Made by a program: the position numbers and the translations under genes. Under the pieces are notes generated by a model. That model had not been told where the DNA came from and did no database searches. It was given only the letters and a program-made list of their open reading frames with translations. From assembly GCA_922989275.2 (NCBI GenBank), contig OV277862.1, forward strand, positions 20,999,543 through 21,063,542: a DNA stretch of 64,000 nucleotides. The letters are read 5' to 3'. Of this stretch, positions 1 to 10,169 are shown piece after piece; positions within the stretch are counted from its first letter, which is position 1; the number at the start of each line of letters is the position of its first letter. Source of the stretch: Gari tellinella (taxonomy: Eukaryota; Mollusca; Bivalvia; Cardiida; Psammobiidae).

Positions 1-119
1 TTTCTCTCTTACAAAATAGTTTAAAAATAAGATGAGGTACTTACATACCAAATTTCAAATTGATCAAATAAAGCTAACCAGAGATATAACAAAATTCTAC
101 GAACTTTCCGAACAACCCT

Positions 120-1190
120 CGTACATATGCAAACCAAATATTAGAGTAATACCATAAAGGGATATAGGAATTATAAGTATTTTTCAAGACCTAAATGTGT
201 ACCCTTAGTTCAAGGTCAAGGTCATTGGGGGTCAAGCTTTTTAAATGCATGGAAAGGTCTTGCCCATGCATACCGAATACAAAAGGTAAATATCTTAATG
301 AACATAGGACTTTTACGCATTTTTAGAAACCTAAAAGCAGATTTTGAAACCTAAGTGCGGGCCCTTACTTCAAGGTCAAGGTAAAGGGGGTAAAAATATT
401 TGTGTGCATGGGAAGGTCTTGCCCATATACACATGTATACCAGATATGAAAGCAATATATTGCAGGACATGGGAGTTATATAAGCATTTTTCGAAAACCT
501 ATAATAAATGCTGGTCCTAAGTTTAAGGTCACTGGGCTGAAAAAGTTTGTATGCATGAAAGGTATTGTCCATATACACATGCATGCCAAAAATTTAGGGA
601 ATATCTCAAAGAACGTAGGAGTTATAGGTGTTTTTCAAAACCTAAACAAGGCCCTAAGTTCAGGGTCAAGGTCACAGGGGTCAAATCTTTATGTGCATGG
701 AAAGGTTTTGTCAATATACACACACACACATACCAATTATGAAAGCAATTCCTCAAGGGACATAGATTAGTTAAAGGCATTTTGAGAAACCTAAACGCAG
801 ATTTTGAAACCTAAATGTGGGCCCTAACTTCAAGGTCAAGGACACTGGGGTAAACAAAATTTCTGCTTGGTAAGGTATTGTCAATATACACATGCAAACT
901 GGATATGAAGGCAATATCTCAATGGGCATAGGGAGTTTTAAGCATTTTTTGAAACCTAAACGCAGATTTCAAAACCTAAATGCCTGCCCTTTATTCAAGG
1001 TCAAGGTCACTAGGCTGAAAAGTTTGTATGCATAAACAGGCATTGTCCATACACACATGCATGTCAAATATTAAAGGAATATCTCAATGAACATAGGAGT
1101 TATATAGGCATTCTTTAAAATTAAACGCAGATTTATATCTCAAGGGACATAATTATGAGTTATAAGCATTTTCTTGAAACTGCTAACGCA
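120..1190. repeat. Degenerate tandem repeat, unit about 150-165 bp
   Basis: Six or seven diverged units. Each has the order: AAACCTAAATG, a CCCTTA-TTCAAGGTCAAGGTCACTGGG block, GTGCATGGAAAGGTCTTG, CATATACACATGCATACC, then ATATCTCAA-GGACATAGGAGTTATA. The AAGGTCAAGGTCA block recurs near 208, 368, 657, 829 and 994. The array ends in a purine-rich tail near 1190. This resembles the tandem core of pearl-like bivalve elements. The short open frames here are not coding. Confidence 0.8.
718..731. repeat. Short (AC)n microsatellite
   Basis: A run of about seven AC units inside one unit of the tandem array. Confidence 0.7.
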
Positions 1191-1659
1191 AACAGACACG
1201 GGAACAGGAACGGGAACGGTAATGTAAACTGCATGTAATTCAGTCAAATGTGGATCTGGTAATACCGTAAATATCTGCTTTGTATTTTTGTTTTTAGTGT
1301 TTCATGTATCCCATTTAATAAGTCGTACGTTATTAGTAGCAATGTTCCAGGTATTGTTCAGGAAAATGTATTATTGTAGTAGTAATCTTGTTTAACTTTC
1401 TGCTTTATTTTCAGCCTGCTTTAAGCAACCACCTGTCTGCAGTAAAAATCTATTTTGGGGAAATGGTTAATGATCTTTCTGTATATGATACATCTTTTGT
1501 GAACTTTTCATGATCCTGGCTCTTATTTCATAACTACCATTTCCAATAGAATTGAAAGCATCAACTTTCGAACACAAAACAACACAGCAGCTTTGCATGG
1601 TAGATTTCTCTAATTTTTTATGGCTTTGTTTGAAAAAAATTACCCTCTTTAAGGCTCTT
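1191..1659. other. Intergenic sequence, nothing recognised
   Basis: A+T-rich sequence with no long frame, no clear inverted repeat and no similarity to the families defined here. Confidence 0.5.
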
Positions 1660-1745
1660 TAAGGAGCATCATTCTGCTTTACTGTCAACCTCAGATTTAA
1701 GAGATAACCTGCTTTCAAAACAAGAAACAGACTATGGGGTATTAG
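1660..1745. mobile_element. Family A fragment
   Basis: Only the inner hairpin half and the GCTATGGGGTA-type end survive. The terminal TTAA is lost. Confidence 0.6.
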
Positions 1746-1909
1746 GAGTCAAGTAGATTTTTATAATAAATCTATATATACCAATAGTATAGGTGACAAT
1801 AGTGAAGAAAGAGTTTTACCTTAATTACAGGCCTGAGCTCCCTCAGGTCTACGCTGTATGCCATTCACATTTAGGACAAATTAATGTGGGATAAAAGCAA
1901 TTCGTTTAA

Positions 1910-2392
1910 CCCATTACCCCATAAATATGCCTTTTTTTTACGCCTCTAATTCACTCCTCCTCTGAAGAAAATAGTTCTACTTGATATAGTAATGCTATAT
2001 ACTCAGTATATATACCTTAAGAAATATTTTTCTACATCCTAGTGGATAGTAACTTAATCAAAGCAGTATAAAGGTATAAAGGTAAAGCAGAATGCAGCTT
2101 AACCCTTAGCCTGCCACTCACGACTATATCTCCATATGCAAACAGCTTGAATCCGGATGAGACGCCGAGTAACTTGGCGTCTCATCAGGATCTAAGCTGT
2201 TTGACACCCGGACAACATTTTCAGCAATTTTGAGCAACTTTGAAACTTGAAGCAGACGAGAAATATAGCAGACGACAATTTATTTGGCGGGCTAAGGGTT
2301 AATGCACATTCTGTCTTTAAAACTAGAATCAGGCTATCCTGTAGAATGCAGCTTAATAATGCACGCCTAGAACCAGGCTATGGGGTAATGGG
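1910..2392 (-). mobile_element. Family A MITE (interrupted by a B element)
   Basis: First of the dominant family. A full copy reads TTAA, CCCATTACCCCATA, an arm with ACGCCTTTAATTTATTCCTCC and GAAATATTTTCT, a long central hairpin built on AGCAGGTTGAAAGTAAAGC and AGAATGCGCCTTAAGG, then the other arm and TATGGGGTAATGGG-TTAA. CCC ends with TTAA duplication fit piggyBac-type non-autonomous elements, which is inference because no transposase is present. Here the left TTAA is 1906-1909, the right end is degraded to TTCA, and the hairpin tip is split by the B element at 2103-2298. Confidence 0.8.
2103..2298. mobile_element. Family B TTAA MITE, nested in family A
   Basis: Ends CCCTTAGCCTGCC and GGCGGGCTAAGGG, each flanked by TTAA (2099-2102, 2299-2302). 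The centre is a palindrome of GATGAGACGCC and GGCGTCTCATC between AAACAGCTT-type repeats. Removing it with one TTAA restores the family A hairpin tip. Confidence 0.88.
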
Positions 2393-2701
2393 TTCAATTG
2401 TTTGATAATAACAGCAGTTATACAGAGTCACATGTCTGATTATTTCAAATTTTTGCGGTATATATCAATAGAAGGGTGAATGCCTGCACTACATAATAAC
2501 AAGGTTTGTCTGTAAACAATCTGTTTAGAGACTTTTAAAATGAACTTTCCAAGTTTACGTAATTGAATTGCGTGTTTTCACACCTTCATTACGTTCTAGT
2601 TATCATGACGACAGCTGTAAATGTGTCATAAAATGCCTCGTTAAATACACCACCTTTAACATGCCAGCAAATTGTCACAAGCAAAATTTGTTGCCGCCAG
2701 T
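2393..2701. other. Intergenic sequence, nothing recognised
   Basis: No repeat family, RNA gene or coding frame that I can support. Confidence 0.5.
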
Positions 2702-2703
2702 TA

Positions 2704-2921
2704 CAGTAAAACCTCTCTAAAACGACCACTAAATTATATAAATTATTAGGTGTTTATGACAGGTGACTGCTTAAAGCAAGGTGACAGTAAAACAGAAAGC
2801 TCCTTAATTATTAGGTGTTTATGACAGGTGACTGCTTAAAGCAAGGTGACAGTAAAACAGAAAGCTCCTTAATACAACCATAAGCATTCATTTTAGTGGT
2901 CGTTATAGAGAGGTTTTACTG
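2704..2921. mobile_element. Family E MITE (TA target, pogo/Tigger-like ends)
   Basis: Starts CAGTAAAACCTCTCTAAAAC, ends GTTATAGAGAGGTTTTACTG, and is flanked by TA on both sides (2702-2703, 2922-2923). TA duplication with CAGT-ACTG ends fits the Tc1/mariner group, pogo or Tigger type. No transposase. Most complete E copy in the window, and the reference for several interrupted ones. Confidence 0.85.
2741..2870. repeat. Exact 65-bp tandem duplication inside family E
   Basis: Units 2741-2805 and 2806-2870 are identical, running from AATTATTAGGTG to GAAAGCTCCTT. The duplication lies wholly inside the MITE. Confidence 0.92.
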
Positions 2922-2961
2922 TAATGTTAAAACAAATTTATCAGCTTGAAAGAAAATATAA

Positions 2962-3047
2962 ACCAGAGTGTCAAACAGTTTGGATCCAAATGAGATGCCA
3001 AATTATTTGGCATCTCATTGGGATCCAAACTGTATGCAACATGTGCA
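2962..3047. mobile_element. Family B central palindrome
   Basis: AAACAGTTTGGATCC, then TGAGATGCCAAAT and its complement, then GGATCCAAACTGT. TTAA ends are not visible around it. Confidence 0.65.
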
Positions 3048-3475
3048 GTTATCAACAATTCAACAATTGGTCTGCATGATGACTAAAATATGAGCACCTG
3101 AGGGCAAACATTCGTTATGGAATATGACAGGAGGTGCAAATTATACAATACATTAGAATTAATTACTTTCTACCTTTAAGTAAGCCTGTCTGTTGTAAAT
3201 TAATTTCGTTAGAGAAACAACAACAACAACACCGAAACAACAACCCTTGCAGTAGCTTTCTATAAGTGACATTAAATTTCAGAGTATCTAAGGAACATAA
3301 TTTCACAACTCTTAAAAGAGGCAAAACATGGCCAATGTTTGTAACATGTTTTAACAGAATTTAGGTACAGCCACTTTGAGCAGGTTAAAGGGCACTGCTT
3401 GATGTGCTGACAGATTTTACGTTCACTTCCTGTTTTTGCATGTTCCTTTTCAACACGGTGTGGAATAACAAAATA
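3048..3475. other. Intergenic sequence with a short (CAA)n run
   Basis: Only a CAACAACAACAAC run near 3219-3232 is notable. Confidence 0.5.
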
Positions 3476-3476
3476 T

Positions 3477-3738
3477 ATTACCCATGGTCCTATAAATACA
3501 CCTTTTTAGGTCTTTTACTTTTTCCTCCACTGAAGAAAACAGTTCCATTTTATACAACTATGAATATGTATCATACAATATTATTTTCTATATTCAAGCA
3601 GGTCATAACTTAAAGCAGGCTGAAAGTAAAGCAGAAAGGCTGAAAGTAAAGCCTTATGGTGCATTCTGCTTTACTTTCAACCTGCTTTAAGTTGTCACCC
3701 ATTTTCAAAAACTAGAAACAGGCTATGGGGTAAATTAG
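3477..3738 (-). mobile_element. Family A MITE, degraded ends
   Basis: Both arms and the hairpin are present. TTAA flanks are lost. The stem contains a partial local duplication of GGCTGAAAGTAAAGC. Confidence 0.75.
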
Positions 3739-3827
3739 GTTTACCCTCTACTCCAAAGATAACAAGATATGGGGAAAACAGTTGGCAATACATGTACTTT
3801 GTTCAGCAGTTTAGCCATTTTTGTAAC

Positions 3828-4242
3828 AATTTTGTAACTCTCTCCATAATGACCACTGAATTATGTTAATTATTGATTTTTTAAGACATGTGAATGCTTA
3901 ACCCATTCCCCCATAAATACGCCTTTTTACGCCTTTAATTTATTCCTCCACTGAAGAAGATAGTTGCAATTTGTACATAAATATGTATGATAAAAATTAT
4001 TCTCTACATTTTGGCAGATTTAAGCTTAAAGCAGACTTGAAGTACAGGCACATTCTGCTTTAGTTTCAGCCTGCTTTAAGTGGTCACCTATTTTCAAAAC
4101 TAGAAACTGGCTATGGGATAATGGGTTAAAGCAAGGTGAAAGTAAGGCAGAAAACTTCTTTATGTTTCCCTTTCACTTTGCTTTAAGCTGTCACCTGTCT
4201 ATTAGCCTTCCTTTAGGTTGTCGTAATAAAGGGGGGTTACTG
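3828..4242. mobile_element. Family E MITE interrupted by family A
   Basis: The left part (CTCTCCATAATGACCACT to GTGAATGC) and right part (AGCAAGGTGAAAGTA to GGTTACTG) align with the intact E copy at 2704-2921. They are separated by a family A insertion at 3902-4125. Confidence 0.8.
3902..4125 (-). mobile_element. Family A MITE nested in family E
   Basis: Flanked by TTAA at 3898-3901 and 4126-4129. The intact E copy reads GACTGCTTAAAGCAAGG at the matching place, so the empty site is visible and the duplication is TTAA. Confidence 0.92.
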
Positions 4243-4326
4243 TATTGCAAAATCCTAGTTGGTTGAGTCCTTTAGGTTGTCGTAATAAAGGGGGGTTACT
4301 GTATTGCAAAATCCTAGTTGGTTGAG
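4209..4326. repeat. 59-bp tandem duplication at the end of family E
   Basis: Two near-identical units (4209-4267, 4268-4326). Each contains TTTAGGTTGTCGTAATAAAG and the GGTTACTGTA terminus plus flanking DNA, so the break lies outside the element. Confidence 0.9.
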
Positions 4327-4389
4327 ATGAGATTGATCTTGTGTTTGGAGATGTTTAGTGGGTGTGTCTATAATATTAGCCTGCTTTAA

Positions 4390-4790
4390 CCCATTACCCC
4401 ATAGCCAGTTTTCAGTTTTGAAAACAAAGAACCACTTAAAGCAGGGTTTAAGTAAAACAGAATGCATCTTAACCCATTACCCCATAGCCTGTTTCTTCGT
4501 TTTTAAGATAAGTGACCTTAAAGCAGGTTAAAAGTAAAGCAGAATGCACCTTAAGGCGCATTCCACTTAATTTTCAACATGCTTAAAGCTATTATCTGCT
4601 AGAATATAGAAAATATTTCTTATGATTCTAATTTGTAACAGTATAAATTGGAATTATTTTCTTCAGTTGAGGCATAAATTAAAGGTGTCAAAAGGAGTAA
4701 TTATGGAGTAATGGGTCAAATCAATTAGCCTGCTTTAAACAGCAGCAGCTGGTCTTTAATTAACACTGACAACAAGCTATGGATTAATAT
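4390..4790 (+). mobile_element. Family A MITE interrupted by another A copy
   Basis: TTAA at 4386-4389. The short arm runs to GAATGCATC, is broken by the A copy at 4473-4714, and resumes at AGCCTGCTTTAAAC with a decayed right end. Confidence 0.7.
4473..4714 (+). mobile_element. Family A MITE nested in family A
   Basis: Left TTAA 4469-4472; right end ATGGAGTAATGGG followed by a mutated TCAA. It sits in the hairpin-tip TTAA of its host. Confidence 0.75.
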
Positions 4791-4853
4791 TACTGAATCA
4801 ATGTAAACTGCTTAAAATTATTATTCTACAATTCAATTAATGCATCTCAATAA

Positions 4854-5108
4854 CGCGGTACCCCACAGCCTAGCTTTTACTAGTTTTGAAGACAGGTGAC
4901 AACTTAAAGCAGGTTGAAAGTAAAGCAGAATGTGCCTTCGATCAGGCACATTCTGCTTAACTTTCAACCTGCTTTTAAGCTACCAGCTGCTAGAACATAG
5001 AAAATGTTTCTAATGTTATATATTCACAAATGTATAAATTGGAACTATTTCTTCAATGGAGGGATAAATTAGAGGTGTAAATGTAAGACGTATTTATGAG
5101 GTAATGGG
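4854..5108 (+). mobile_element. Family A MITE
   Basis: The left end begins at TACCCCACAGCC and has lost CCCAT. The right end TGAGGTAATGGG is followed by TTAA 5109-5112. The loop carries ATC between GTGCCTTCG and AGGCAC. Confidence 0.78.
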
Positions 5109-5234
5109 TTAATGCAAATTCAAAGGGGCATTAGTGATCATACGGTAGTTGATCTTGATCCACAATATTTGCAAATGCAAAGACAATGAAATTCACCACT
5201 AGCACTACATAAAACAGTTAAAATTGTCAGTAAA

Positions 5235-6280
5235 ACAATGGCCCTAAATCGCTCACCTGGTACACCATGTAAAACATGACCTATAGTGACCTAGATTACG
5301 ACTGGAAATGACCCACTATCAACCTTTAGAGTTAACAAGATTTTTCTATGATTTGACCTAGTTTCTGACCAGACACAATCCACATTTGATTTTGACCTAG
5401 ATTTGATGTAGGCAAACATTCTGGCAATATTTCATTCAGATCTAATGAGATTTGTAGCCTCTAGAGGGTTAACAATGTTTTTCTTTGATTTGACCTAGTG
5501 ATCTAAATTTTGATCCGACATGACCCATATTCGAACTTGACCTAGATATCAATTAGGCAAACATTCTGACTAAGTTTTATTAAAATCCAATGAGATTTGA
5601 AGCCTCTAGAGTGTTAACAAGGTTTTTCTATGATTTGACCTAGTGACCTAGTTTTTGACTGGACATGACCCATATTCGAACTTGACCTAGATATCAATTA
5701 GGCAAACATTTTGACCCAGTTTCATGAAGATAAGGTGAAATTTGTAGCCGATAGTGTAAACAAGGTTTTCCTATGATTTGACCTAGTGACCTAGTTTTTG
5801 ACCCGACATGACCCATATTTGAACTTGACCTAGATATCAATTAGGCAAACATTCTGACTAGAATGCATTAAATTCCAATGAGATTTGTAACCTCTAGAGT
5901 GTTAACAAGGTTTTTCTATGATTTGACCTAGTGACCTAGTTTTTGACCAAGCATGACCCATATTCCAACTTGACCTAGATATCAATAAGGCAAACATTTT
6001 GACTTAGTTTCATTAAGATCCAAAAAGATTTGTAGCCTCTAGAGTGTTAACAAGGTTTTACTATGTTTTGACCTAGTGACCTAGTTTTTGACCCGACATG
6101 ACCCACATTCAACTTGACCAAGATTTCATCAAGACAAACATTGTCATCAAGTTTCATGAAGATCGGATGAAATTTGTAGACGCTAGAGTGCTAACGAACC
6201 AATTGTGAACAGACAGACGGAGGACGACAGACATCCAGCGATCCTAAAAGCTCACCTTGGCACGAAGCCAGGTGAGCTAA
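5235..6280 (+). mobile_element. Pearl-like element with about six TGACCTAGTGACCTAG units
   Basis: The left end ATGGCCCTAAATCGCTCACC leads into a core of about six units of 145-155 bp. Each has TGACCTAGTGACCTAGTTTT, CCATATTCGAACTTGACC, TAGATATCAATTAGGCAAAC and GAGATTTGTAGCCTCTAGAG. It ends in a GACAGACGGAGGACGACAG tract and a hairpin (AGCTCACCTTGGC / GCCAGGTGAGCT) then CTAA. Core repeats plus hairpin resemble pearl or non-autonomous Helitron elements. No 5' TC signature is seen, so Helitron status is not shown. Confidence 0.82.
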
Positions 6281-6355
6281 AAATAAAATAGCATCCGAAT
6301 TTCATCAAATTATATACAGTAACTCTATAGATGAGGAACTGCTTTCATAATTTAA

Positions 6356-6576
6356 CCCATTACTCCATAGATTGTCCCTAGTTTTGAAGAAAGGTAACCA
6401 CTTAAATCATGTTGAAAATAAAGCAGAATGTGCCTTAAGGCACATTCTGCTTTACTTTCAGCTTGCTTTATTAAGCTATCATCTGTAAACAGGATATAGA
6501 TGTATAAAATTGAACCATTTTCTTTACTGAAGGAATAAATTTAAGGTGTAAAAGGGCATATTTATGGGGTAATGGG
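6356..6576 (+). mobile_element. Family A MITE
   Basis: TTAA at 6352-6355 and 6577-6580. Hairpin with GTGCCTTAAGGCAC tip. Confidence 0.88.
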
Positions 6577-6580
6577 TTAA

Positions 6581-7097
6581 CTATAAACAGAGCTCCAGAT
6601 AAGGTGTGTATACATGTATATAATTTCAAATATGGCCAGATCGAAAAATAGCTCAATATGATCTAATTGTACACCTATGGACTATATACATAACTGTAAA
6701 ACAGGGCTACAAGTAAAGTATATAATTCAAATACTGACTCCCTTACTTCCTCATTTAACCATAGGATTTAGTTGAAACATAATGGGGAAAATGTTTGAAA
6801 CCTTATTAGTATAACCCCCTCTTATCTCCAGCCCTTTATTAACTAAAACGCTATGCTACAAAACCTTACCTGATTTGTTAAGAATCCAGGACAAACTATG
6901 ATTTTTTATTATTAAAAGTTTATTATTTCCACTGTAAGTAGTAGTTAGATTAGTGAGTTAGTTGCCATGTTATCTGTGCCCATGCCACTACCAGTATTGG
7001 TGTTCACTGTTCACTATCTCTAGTCCCAATAAAGTATCCTACAGTCTGGCCCTGTCAATATCTGACATACCCTTCAAACTTGCCTTGCAACACTCCA
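6581..7097. other. Mostly unrecognised; family C end at about 6812-6838
   Basis: AACCCCCTCTTATCTCCAGC matches the right end of family C but has no partner end nearby. A short GC-balanced stretch follows with no supported gene. Confidence 0.5.
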
Positions 7098-7904
7098 CAG
7101 CTCCAGATAAAGGGAGTTTCTCAAAACCTGAAACCTTTATTTCTGCATTAAACCATATGGAGTCACTACTCATTAGAATCATCTCGAAGAGACTATTCTA
7201 ATGAGTAGTTAAACACCAGAGGAATTGGTGCTGAAATGGGTAACAAGAAATATCTTTAAAAAAGATATTCCGTTGCAGGTTAAAGTTTTGTGTGGGGTAC
7301 AGTGGAGAATCTGTTATTCTTTCCCGTTTAAACGCAAACGTACGCAAACGCAAAACACTAAAACGTAGAAAAGAACAACTTTTGGACAATTATGATATTT
7401 CATGTTTATCTTGGTGGCAAACAGTTTGGAACCTGATCAGACGTCGGGTTACCCGGCGTCTGATCTGGCTCCAAAGTGTTTGCACTGCAAATAATAGTTT
7501 TAGCGTAAACAGGTTTATTGGGAAAGAATAACACATTCTCCACTGTACAGTATTCACTTAACCAGAGACAAGTGTATACACCGATTCTGACTTAACAGCT
7601 AAATTTAGAGCTTATCCACGCTAAATTTAGAAATGATGACATAGACTGCATCTCAGTGTTTTGCCAGGTTTACACTCGCAAGATTGATGTGAAAAAATAA
7701 CAGAACGCCAGTCTAGGACATTGGCCGATAAGAGTACTGCATTTCAAGCACGTGATCATTGACCAGGATTTCTGATCATTCCTGATTGGTTAAATTGTTT
7801 CATAGAGTTGAGGTCAAAATACAAAACAGACCCGTCTGCGACGGGAAAAAATGTTGGATTTGTTCAGCTTTATAACTCCCTCTTATCTGGAGCCCTGACA
7901 GTCT
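7098..7904. mobile_element. Family C MITE with a large internal insertion
   Basis: The left end CAGCTCCAGATAAAGGGAG and the ACTACTCATTAGAATC palindrome occupy 7098-7240. The right end TGTTGGATTTGTTCAG and CCTCTTATCTGGAGCCCTG lies at about 7842-7904. The roughly 600 bp between them interrupt the element and include the G element at 7300-7545. Confidence 0.65.
7300..7545. mobile_element. Family G MITE (TA target) with a B-type core
   Basis: Ends CAGTGGAGAATCTGTTATTC and GAATAACACATTCTCCACTG, flanked by TA (7298-7299, 7546-7547). The inner arms contain GTTTAAACGCAAACG. The centre (7427-7485) is the AAACAGTTTGG, AGACGTCGGGTTACCCGGCGTCT palindrome otherwise seen in TTAA elements. Confidence 0.82.
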
Positions 7905-7922
7905 ACAGTAAAACCTCTTTTA

Positions 7923-8155
7923 ACCCATTACCCAATAGCTTGTTTCTAGTTTTGAGAACAGGTGACATCAACTTAAAACAGGTTGAAAGTAAAGCAGAAT
8001 GCACCTTAAGGCACATTCTGCTTTACTTTCAGTTTGCTTTAAGCTATCATCTGCTAGGATATAGAAATTATTTCTTATAATACTATGACTGTTTAAAATG
8101 AAACTATTTTCTTCAGTGATGAAAGGCGCAAAAGGCGTAATTATGGGGTAATGGG
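7923..8155 (+). mobile_element. Family A MITE at a family E end
   Basis: TTAA at 7919-7922 and 8156-8159. The left flank TACAGTAAAACCTCT is the start of a family E element that does not continue on the right. Confidence 0.88.
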
Positions 8156-8239
8156 TTAACTCCCACAATCCATCACAAGATACACATTTTTGTTGATTTT
8201 TGTTGATTTAAATTTTCAAAAATATCCTTGTGATTGTTC

Positions 8240-8484
8240 TAAATAGCTTCCTTGTTTCTATGTTTTGAAGACAGGTGGCCACTTAAAGCAGGTTGAAAGT
8301 AAAGCATAAATTGCGCCTTAAGGTGCATTCTGCTTTACTTTCAGCCTGCTTTAGTCTATCACCTGCTAGAATTTAGAAAATATTTGTCATGGTTCATTTA
8401 AGTTACTGTAAAAGTTGAAAGTTTTTCTTCAGTGGATGAATAAATATAATGCTCTAAAAGGCACTTCTAAGGGGTAAAGGGGTT
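8240..8484 (+). mobile_element. Family A MITE, diverged
   Basis: The left end lacks the CCCATTACC segment. The right end is AAGGGGTAAAGGGG then TTAA. Confidence 0.72.
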
Positions 8485-8702
8485 AAATTCAGTTATACCC
8501 TGATTACAATCTTCAATAAATCTGTGGTTTTCTTTATCTACAGACAGTCAAGGTCTGTCATTGAAATAATAAAAACTAAAACCCACATTTATTTCCACTC
8601 AAAAGGCTTGTATTGCATATAGTGGTAATAATTTAACTCCTTTAAATTCCTGTGCAGAAGCCCCAGTTTAGAAGGGTGTTTTGTAACTATTCCTTCACCT
8701 TA

Positions 8703-8790
8703 ACCCTAAAGGCACATTCTGTTTACTTTCAACCTGCTTGTAGTGTTCAGTCTTATCTTCAATACTAGAAACAGGCTATGGGGTAATCGG
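8703..8790 (-). mobile_element. Family A right half
   Basis: Begins at the tip TTAACCCTAAAGGCACATTC and ends GGGGTAATCGG. The other half is absent. Confidence 0.6.
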
Positions 8791-8809
8791 TTATTGTTAG
8801 GGTTAAAGC

Positions 8810-9152
8810 AAAATAAATGGGTGTTCCTTAGAAAAAATGTCATCTGCCAACAGGCATCAATCGAACATTCTCTTTCCATTAAAGAATTTCATTTTAAAAT
8901 CTTCAGTAAAACAGAAGAAATATGCATGAAACAAAAATGTTGGGAAGGGGAATGACTCTCACAATATTGATGCAAGAGTAATGATCCTTGTGAAATCGAT
9001 TCCACTTGTCAAGCTCTTTCCATAAATGAAGTTTCATCTTAAAAGCTTCAGTAGAGCGTGATGCAAAAAGCGTGATGAACGTACAGACAGACGGACAGAC
9101 GCTGGGAAAAAAAATCCCTAAGTGTCACCTCTGCCTTAAGCAGGTGACACAA
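8810..9152 (+). repeat. Hairpin-ended dispersed repeat
   Basis: Ends with a GACAGACGGACAGACG tract and the hairpin GTGTCACCTCTGCC / AAGCAGGTGACAC (9121-9150). This is the same plan as the pearl-like elements with a different hairpin. The core is not clearly tandem. Confidence 0.55.
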
Positions 9153-9318
9153 AAATTAAGCGTGCCAAAGCAGTGAAAACCTTCACTGTGCGATCAATTT
9201 GTTCATGCGCTTCTTCACACATATTTTTGGGCATAATGCATTCTTATTAAGACTGTGCATGGTAAATGTGTGCATGCTTGTCACACGTTTCCCACATGCT
9301 AGTAGTTTGGTTTGGCTA
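9153..9318. mobile_element. Partial family H element (one end)
   Basis: Carries ATTAAGCGTGCC, GCATTCTTATTAAGACTG, TGCATGCTTGTCAC and a TAGTTTGGTTTGG end, matching the corresponding end of the H copies at 29374-30704 and 54287-56685. Confidence 0.72.
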
Positions 9319-9327
9319 TCATATCTA

Positions 9328-9517
9328 CAGGGCTCCAGATAAGGGGAGTATTTCAAAAACTAAAATCTTAATTTCTGCTTTAAACCCTATGGTGTTACTA
9401 CTCATTAGAATCGTCTCTTTGAGACGATTCTAATGAGTAGTAACACCATAGGATTTGGTGCTTAAATGAGTGAGAAATTGTTTATAAGATGTATTCAATG
9501 TACTCCCTCTTATCTAA
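9328..9517. mobile_element. Family C MITE
   Basis: Starts CAGGGCTCCAGATAAGGGG. The central palindrome ACTCATTAGAATCGTCTC pairs with its complement around TTTGA. The flanking arms contain GTGTTACTACTC / GAGTAGTAACAC. The right end CTCCCTCTTATCT lacks the GGAGCCC terminus. Confidence 0.8.
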
Positions 9518-9686
9518 AGTTAATTAAGATTTATATATTTCGTTAAAAATTTAACTGTTAGTGTCACACAAACTGTATCCAATTTAAACCCAAAATTGAG
9601 TTTACATCTTCTTTTGATCTTCTTCCAAAATGTTAACAATGACCATGTATAATCCACTCGCACCTATCAATAAATAAACTTTTTAA

Positions 9687-9929
9687 ACTCCTTGCATGCA
9701 CGATCGTTTTTCATCTGCAACAATAGAATTTAAAAATTATGGTAGATCTAGTCTGCTTTTGTTCTAATAATACATTTTTCGTAATTTCTTTTCAAAAACA
9801 GGGTTAGAGTGTCAAACAGTTAAGTTCTTGATGAGACGTCATGGTACGTGGCATCTCACTTGCATCCAAACTGTTTGCAGAGGTAACACGCACTGTGGCA
9901 CATATCTGGCACTAGCATGGTAAGAGTTA
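9687..9929. mobile_element. Family B MITE, CTCTTTGCATGC type
   Basis: Left TTAA 9683-9686 then ACTCCTTGCATGC. The core is TGTCAAACAGTT, GATGAGACGTC, GGCATCTCA, ATCCAAACTGTTTGC. The right end GCATGGTAAGAGTT is degraded. Confidence 0.7.
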
Positions 9930-10034
9930 CCAAACTACAACCAGAATAAAATTCAATCTCACGGTAAGATTTAATCATTCACTTCGATGCTGTCAAATTT
10001 GTCATCTGTGATTTTTTTTCAAAAATAAATCCAC

Positions 10035-10110
10035 ATGGCAAACAGTTTGGATCCTCATTAAATGCTGCATTAGGCAGTGACTGATAATTATCCAAACTGT
10101 TTTCAAAACT
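10035..10110. mobile_element. Family B core, decayed
   Basis: GGCAAACAGTTTGGATCC and ATCCAAACTGTTTTC flank a worn palindrome. Confidence 0.6.
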
Positions 10111-10169
10111 ACAAATGCAATTGATTGTAATTATGGTTTAAAAGCTTGTGAAATTTGCAGAACCCTTTT

